A stretch of DNA of 9,463 bases. Source: Prevotellaceae bacterium. GTDB taxonomy: Bacteria; Bacteroidota; Bacteroidia; Bacteroidales; UBA932. The translations under genes were made by a program, and so were the position numbers. The stretch's first letter is position 1. Every line of letters begins with the position of its first letter. The notes under the pieces are model-generated. The model was given only the letters and a program-made list of their open reading frames with translations. It had not been told where the DNA came from and ran no database searches. Location: contig JAISSE010000130.1 of assembly GCA_031273285.1 (NCBI GenBank), positions 1-9,463 of the forward strand. The letters run 5' to 3'. Shown here piece by piece: positions 6,663 through 9,463 of the stretch.

Positions 6663-6815
6663 CTAAAAATATTTTCCGGCACGCGGAACGGACTTGTTGA
6701 GACGCAAAAATACTTGATTTCCAATAAAATACAAACCTTTGGGAGATTTTACCTGCCAAAGGCTTGACCATAAAAATAATAAAAACAAAAAGCAAAAAAT
6801 AAATTCACGAATCAT
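6663..6815 (-). CDS. Possible 50-residue secreted or membrane peptide
   Basis: ATG 6815 opens a 50-codon frame ending in TAG at 6665-6663. The product has a charged start (MIRE), a long hydrophobic run (about residues 5-18, rich in Phe and Leu) and a basic, glycine-containing tail ending RAGKYF, so it resembles a signal peptide or membrane anchor plus a short mature part. Upstream, TTTG (6860-6857), an 18-base spacer and TAATTTTG (6838-6831) give a near-consensus promoter about 16 bases before the ATG. It lies 83 bases upstream of the VWA gene on the same strand. The frame could be extended to ATG 6941, but that would run through the promoter. I recognise no family. AT-rich DNA readily encodes Phe/Leu runs by chance, so this is tentative. 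Confidence 0.28.
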   Translation of the reverse strand: MIREFIFCFLFLLFLWSSLWQVKSPKGLYFIGNQVFLRLNKSVPRAGKYF

Positions 6816-6830
6816 CAATAATTGACGGCG

Positions 6831-6860
6831 CAAAATTATTACATATAATTCACATGCAAA
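6831..6860 (-). promoter_or_regulatory. Candidate promoter facing the short hydrophobic frame and VWA gene
   Basis: On the minus strand TTTG (6860-6857) and TAATTTTG (6838-6831) are separated by 18 bases, one short of the usual 19-21. One arm of the 14-base inverted repeat (6837-6850) fills most of the spacer and touches the -7 element, where a bound protein would block polymerase. Confidence 0.38.
6837..6850. repeat. Inverted repeat arm 1
   Basis: TATTACATATAATT here is the exact reverse complement of ATTATATGTAATA-type sequence at 6973-6986 (14 of 14 bases). This arm overlaps the -7 box of the leftward candidate promoter. Confidence 0.7.
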
Positions 6861-6917
6861 TAGTACAAAACAGATATCTATAGCACAATATCGACATTCT
6901 TGAAAAAAAATTCGTTT

Positions 6918-6950
6918 TTTCCCGATTTTCGATAAAAACAAGTATATTTA
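6918..6950 (+). promoter_or_regulatory. Weak candidate promoter of the dipeptidyl peptidase gene
   Basis: TTTC (6918-6921), a 21-base spacer and TATATTTA (6943-6950) resemble the TTTG/TAnnTTTG pattern with one mismatch in each half. The start would fall near 6957, leaving a leader of about 29 bases. It is the best match I see before the gene, but the region is AT-rich enough for chance matches. Confidence 0.28.
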
Positions 6951-6972
6951 CACCGCGAAAAGAATTTAGTAA

Positions 6973-6986
6973 AATTATATGTAATA
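6973..6986. repeat. Inverted repeat arm 2, abutting the peptidase start codon
   Basis: AATTATATGTAATA is the exact reverse complement of 6837-6850, with 122 bases between the arms. It ends on the first base of ATG 6986, so it covers the ribosome-loading region of the peptidase gene. Confidence 0.7.
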
Positions 6987-9115
6987 TGATGAAAAAGACA
7001 TTGTTAATCTTAATAGCGGTTTTGTATGCAACCTTTGATACGGCAGCTCAGAACAAAATTTTCACTATGGAAGATGCCGTTTTCGGTTATAATCTGCGTC
7101 CGAAATCAAAATATTTTAGCTGGCAGGGCGACGCAAATACATATACGTATGTCGAAGAGAGAAATCTTGTATCGGAAGATGCCAAAGGCGTAAAAAAGAT
7201 GCTGATAACTGTCGATGAACTTAACGGCATCCTGAATGGCGACCTGAAAGAGTTTCCCGGATATTCGTGGATGGACGCAAATACTCTGAAAATCAACTAT
7301 CGCGGCAAGGAACATCGCGTGGACATACTTAACAAAACCCTGCTGCAAACCGTAACATTGCCCGAAAATGTGGAAAATCTGACATATTCCCCGACAGGGA
7401 AACTCTATGCCTGCACGAGGGATAACAATTTGTTTTACATGAACGAACAGGGAGACATGTTCGCCGTAACGACCGATGAAGACAAAAATATCGTGAACGG
7501 ACAATCCGTGAGCCGCAATGAGTTCGGCATAAACGGAGGCATATTCTGGTCGCCGAACGGGAAAAAACTTGCTTTTTTCCGAAAGGATGAAACTCGTGTA
7601 TCGACATTTCCACTGCTGGACATAACCACGCGCACGGGGTCGGTAACGGAAATAAAATATCCCATGGCGGGCATGAACTCGGAGCAAATCACTCTGGGCG
7701 TGTACGATATCGCAACAAAACAAACGTGTTTCCTCGAAGTAACGGATTTCGACAATGAACGGTATCTGACAAACATTACATGGTCGCCTCAATCCGATAT
7801 GATTTATGTACAGGTACTTAATCGCGGACAGGACCATGTGCGCCTGAACAGCTACGATGCTTCGACCGGAAAATTCATCTCCAGCATGTTCGAGGAAAAA
7901 TCGGATACTTATATCGAACCGCAGAATCCGCTGTATTTTTTGGACGAAAAAGGCGAACAGTTTATCTATACCACCAACAATCGGGACGGTTATTTAAGTC
8001 TGTATCTGCATAATGCTTCCGACGGAAAACTGATAAAACGCCTCACTCCCGTAGATGCCGACGTGAAATTTGTCGCGACGGACAAGACCGGAAAAAATCT
8101 TTATTATCTCTCTGCCGAAACAAGTCCTGTCGAAGAACATCTTTTTCAGGTGAATATCAAAACCGGCAAATCCGTGCGCCTCACGTCTGGAGAAGGATGG
8201 CATAATATATCCATGAGCAAAGACTGTTCCCTGTTTATTGATTATTACAGCAGTGTGAACGTTCCGCGAATTATTGAAATCACGGATGTCGGCAAAAAAA
8301 GTACACGCCGGATTTTCGAAGCAGACAATCCGTTTGATGGGTATGCAACCGGCGAGGTAACGCTGGGAACGGTGAAAGCCGACGACGGCGCCGACCTCTA
8401 CTACCGCCTCATCAAACCCGTGAATTTCGACTCCACACGCAAATATCCCGTTATCCATTATGTGTACGGAGGTCCTCATTCTCAACTGGTAATAAATAAC
8501 TGGAAAGCATCTTCGGGTCTGTGGGAGATGTATATGGCTCAGCACGGATATGTGGTTTTTGTTATGGACAATCACGGCACAAGCAACCGCGGGCGATATT
8601 TCGAAAATATCATTCACCGTCAATGCGGGCAACGCGAAATGATTGACCAGATTAAAGGGATTGAATTTCTGAAATCGAAATCATGGGTCGATGCAGACAG
8701 GATTGGCGTATATGGCTGGAGTTACGGCGGATTTATGTCGATATCCCTGATTACCAATTATCCGGATGTGTATAAAGCAGCCGTAGCCGGAGGTCCCGTC
8801 ATCGACTGGAAATGGTACGAAGTGATGTACGGCGAACGCTATATGGATACTCCCAACGAAAATCCGGACGGATACCTGAAAACAAGCCTGATCGAAAAAG
8901 CAAAGGATTTGAAAGGCAAACTCCTGATTTGCCATGGTTTGATTGACCCCGTGGTGGTTATCGAGCATAGCCTGAGTTTTATCAGGGAATGTATAAAAAA
9001 TAATGTACAGGTAGATTATTTTCCCTATCCGCGTGCCGAACATAATGTCGGCGGAAGAGACCGTATTCATCTGATGCAGAAGATCACAAACTATTTTGAA
9101 GACTATTTGAAATGA
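6986..9115 (+). CDS. Secreted dipeptidyl peptidase IV-like S9 family serine peptidase
   Basis: The 709-residue product starts with a signal peptide (MMKKTLLILIAVLYATFDTAAQ) and should act in the periplasm or at the outer membrane. Residues about 40-450 form the S9B beta-propeller (repeated WSP-type turns such as FWSPNG 188-193 and TWSPQS 266-271). Residues 455-709 form the alpha/beta hydrolase domain, with YGGP (494-497), GWSYGG (Ser579 nucleophile), Asp654 in HGLID and His686 in AEHNV as the probable triad. The C-terminal part strongly recalls P. gingivalis DPP IV (VAGGPVIDW, MYGERYMDTP..NP..GY). Such enzymes release N-terminal X-Pro or X-Ala dipeptides, feeding peptide-fermenting bacteria. 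The propeller loop that carries Glu-Glu in mammalian DPP IV reads RNEFG here (about 177-181). ATG 6986 and 6989 are both possible starts. A peroxidase gene follows after 22 bases, probably cotranscribed. Confidence 0.93.
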   Translation: MMKKTLLILIAVLYATFDTAAQNKIFTMEDAVFGYNLRPKSKYFSWQGDANTYTYVEERNLVSEDAKGVKKMLITVDELNGILNGDLKEFPGYSWMDANTLKINYRGKEHRVDILNKTLLQTVTLPENVENLTYSPTGKLYACTRDNNLFYMNEQGDMFAVTTDEDKNIVNGQSVSRNEFGINGGIFWSPNGKKLAFFRKDETRVSTFPLLDITTRTGSVTEIKYPMAGMNSEQITLGVYDIATKQTCFLEVTDFDNERYLTNITWSPQSDMIYVQVLNRGQDHVRLNSYDASTGKFISSMFEEKSDTYIEPQNPLYFLDEKGEQFIYTTNNRDGYLSLYLHNASDGKLIKRLTPVDADVKFVATDKTGKNLYYLSAETSPVEEHLFQVNIKTGKSVRLTSGEGWHNISMSKDCSLFIDYYSSVNVPRIIEITDVGKKSTRRIFEADNPFDGYATGEVTLGTVKADDGADLYYRLIKPVNFDSTRKYPVIHYVYGGPHSQLVINNWKASSGLWEMYMAQHGYVVFVMDNHGTSNRGRYFENIIHRQCGQREMIDQIKGIEFLKSKSWVDADRIGVYGWSYGGFMSISLITNYPDVYKAAVAGGPVIDWKWYEVMYGERYMDTPNENPDGYLKTSLIEKAKDLKGKLLICHGLIDPVVVIEHSLSFIRECIKNNVQVDYFPYPRAEHNVGGRDRIHLMQKITNYFEDYLK

Positions 9116-9137
9116 GAACAATAAATAAAAAATCATT

Positions 9138-9463
9138 ATGAGAATTTCATTTTTTGTAAAAGCAGCGGCACTTTTTCTCGCCGTATCCGTAATGTCGTCG
9201 GGTTTCGTACAGGCGAAACTCAAGAATTTCCACGATTTTACCGTCCGAACAATTGACGGTAAAAAATTTCCGTTATCGAAACTGAAAGGAAAAAAAGTGC
9301 TTGTGGTAAATGTCGCTTCCAAATGCGGATTGACGCCCCAGTACAAGCAGCTTCAGGAATTGCAGGAGAAATACGGAAAAGACAATTTCACGATAATCGG
9401 TTTTCCCGCAAACAATTTCGGGAAACAGGAACCGGGTACAAATGAAGAAATAAAGGAATTTTG
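9138..9463 (+). CDS. Glutathione peroxidase family protein, exported, 3' end cut by the window
   Basis: ATG 9138 opens a frame of 108 full codons reaching the window end. Residues 1-26 form a signal peptide (MRISFFVKAAALFLAVSVMS..FVQA), so the enzyme is probably periplasmic. The thioredoxin-like fold begins with FHDFTVRTIDGKKFPLSKLKG, then VLVVNVASKCGLTPQY with the peroxidatic Cys63 (TGC, not selenocysteine), and FPANNFGKQEPGTNEEI with catalytic-tetrad Gln97. Family members run to about 160 residues after the signal, so roughly 40% is missing. Bacterial Cys-type members usually reduce hydroperoxides using thioredoxin-like donors rather than glutathione; the donor here is unknown. It starts 22 bases after the dipeptidyl peptidase stop with no promoter between, suggesting one transcript. 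Confidence 0.92.
   Translation, partial: MRISFFVKAAALFLAVSVMSSGFVQAKLKNFHDFTVRTIDGKKFPLSKLKGKKVLVVNVASKCGLTPQYKQLQELQEKYGKDNFTIIGFPANNFGKQEPGTNEEIKEF

Larger units (their letters stand above)
6580..6985. other. AT-rich divergent intergenic region
   Basis: The 406 bases between the VWA gene and the dipeptidyl peptidase gene are strongly AT-rich. They contain the -7 box of the VWA gene, a short hydrophobic minus-strand frame (6815-6663) with its own promoter-like sequence, a weak five-pair hairpin TTCCG/CGGAA at 6674-6688, a 14-base inverted repeat (6837-6850 and 6973-6986) and a poor candidate promoter for the peptidase. No RNA gene is recognisable. Confidence 0.6.

Noticed and set aside
6815..6941. 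Extension of the short hydrophobic frame to ATG 6941 (92 residues)
   Set aside because: The added part is Cys/Ile-rich without features and would contain the candidate promoter and an inverted-repeat arm.
7106..9346. Minus-strand open frames opposite the peptidase and peroxidase (for example 7837-7106, 8632-7994, 9346-8681)
   Set aside because: They are antisense to genes with complete catalytic motifs, and the last one spans two different genes; no motif supports them.

Overview
The window looks like chromosomal DNA from a member of the Bacteroidetes, most likely Bacteroidales. Three signs support this. Upstream regions carry the phylum's promoter pattern, TTTG about 20 bases before TAnnTTTG; a perfect copy lies at 1502-1533, and -7-only or degenerate copies precede other genes. 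Start codons have A/T-rich leaders without clear Shine-Dalgarno sequences. The dipeptidyl peptidase closely resembles, from memory, DPP IV of Porphyromonas gingivalis. Coding DNA is of moderate GC and intergenic DNA is very AT-rich. I could run no database search, so all family calls come from reading motifs.

Layout, left to right. Positions 1-103 (minus strand) hold the start of an unidentified reading frame that runs into a (TC)n microsatellite at the window edge. Positions 104-470 are a repeat-rich, non-coding-looking tract with degenerate CACGAATT motifs, three copies of a 27-28 base unit, a terminator-like hairpin and a four-copy heptamer. A DUF58 protein follows (471-1361, minus). Divergent from it is a likely two-gene unit: a GroES-like co-chaperone (1558-1938) and, 10 bases later, mfd (1949-5293), which probably starts at TTG. 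A secreted von Willebrand A domain protein (5338-6579, minus) converges on mfd. An AT-rich divergent region (6580-6985) carries a possible tiny secreted peptide gene and a 14-base inverted repeat. It leads into a probable operon of a secreted S9 dipeptidyl peptidase (6986-9115) and an exported glutathione peroxidase-like protein (from 9138, cut by the window end).

Functionally this is mostly ordinary housekeeping and envelope biology: transcription-coupled repair with a chaperonin-like partner gene, periplasmic peptide degradation with a peroxide-defence enzyme, and two proteins with von Willebrand-type folds (one cytoplasmic, one exported) without an adjacent MoxR ATPase. I do not see a clear new multi-gene system. 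The best leads are the dinucleotide repeat inside the edge reading frame (possible phase variation), the structured repeat family at 287-391, the inverted repeat around the peptidase promoter, and the divergent GroES homologue paired with mfd.
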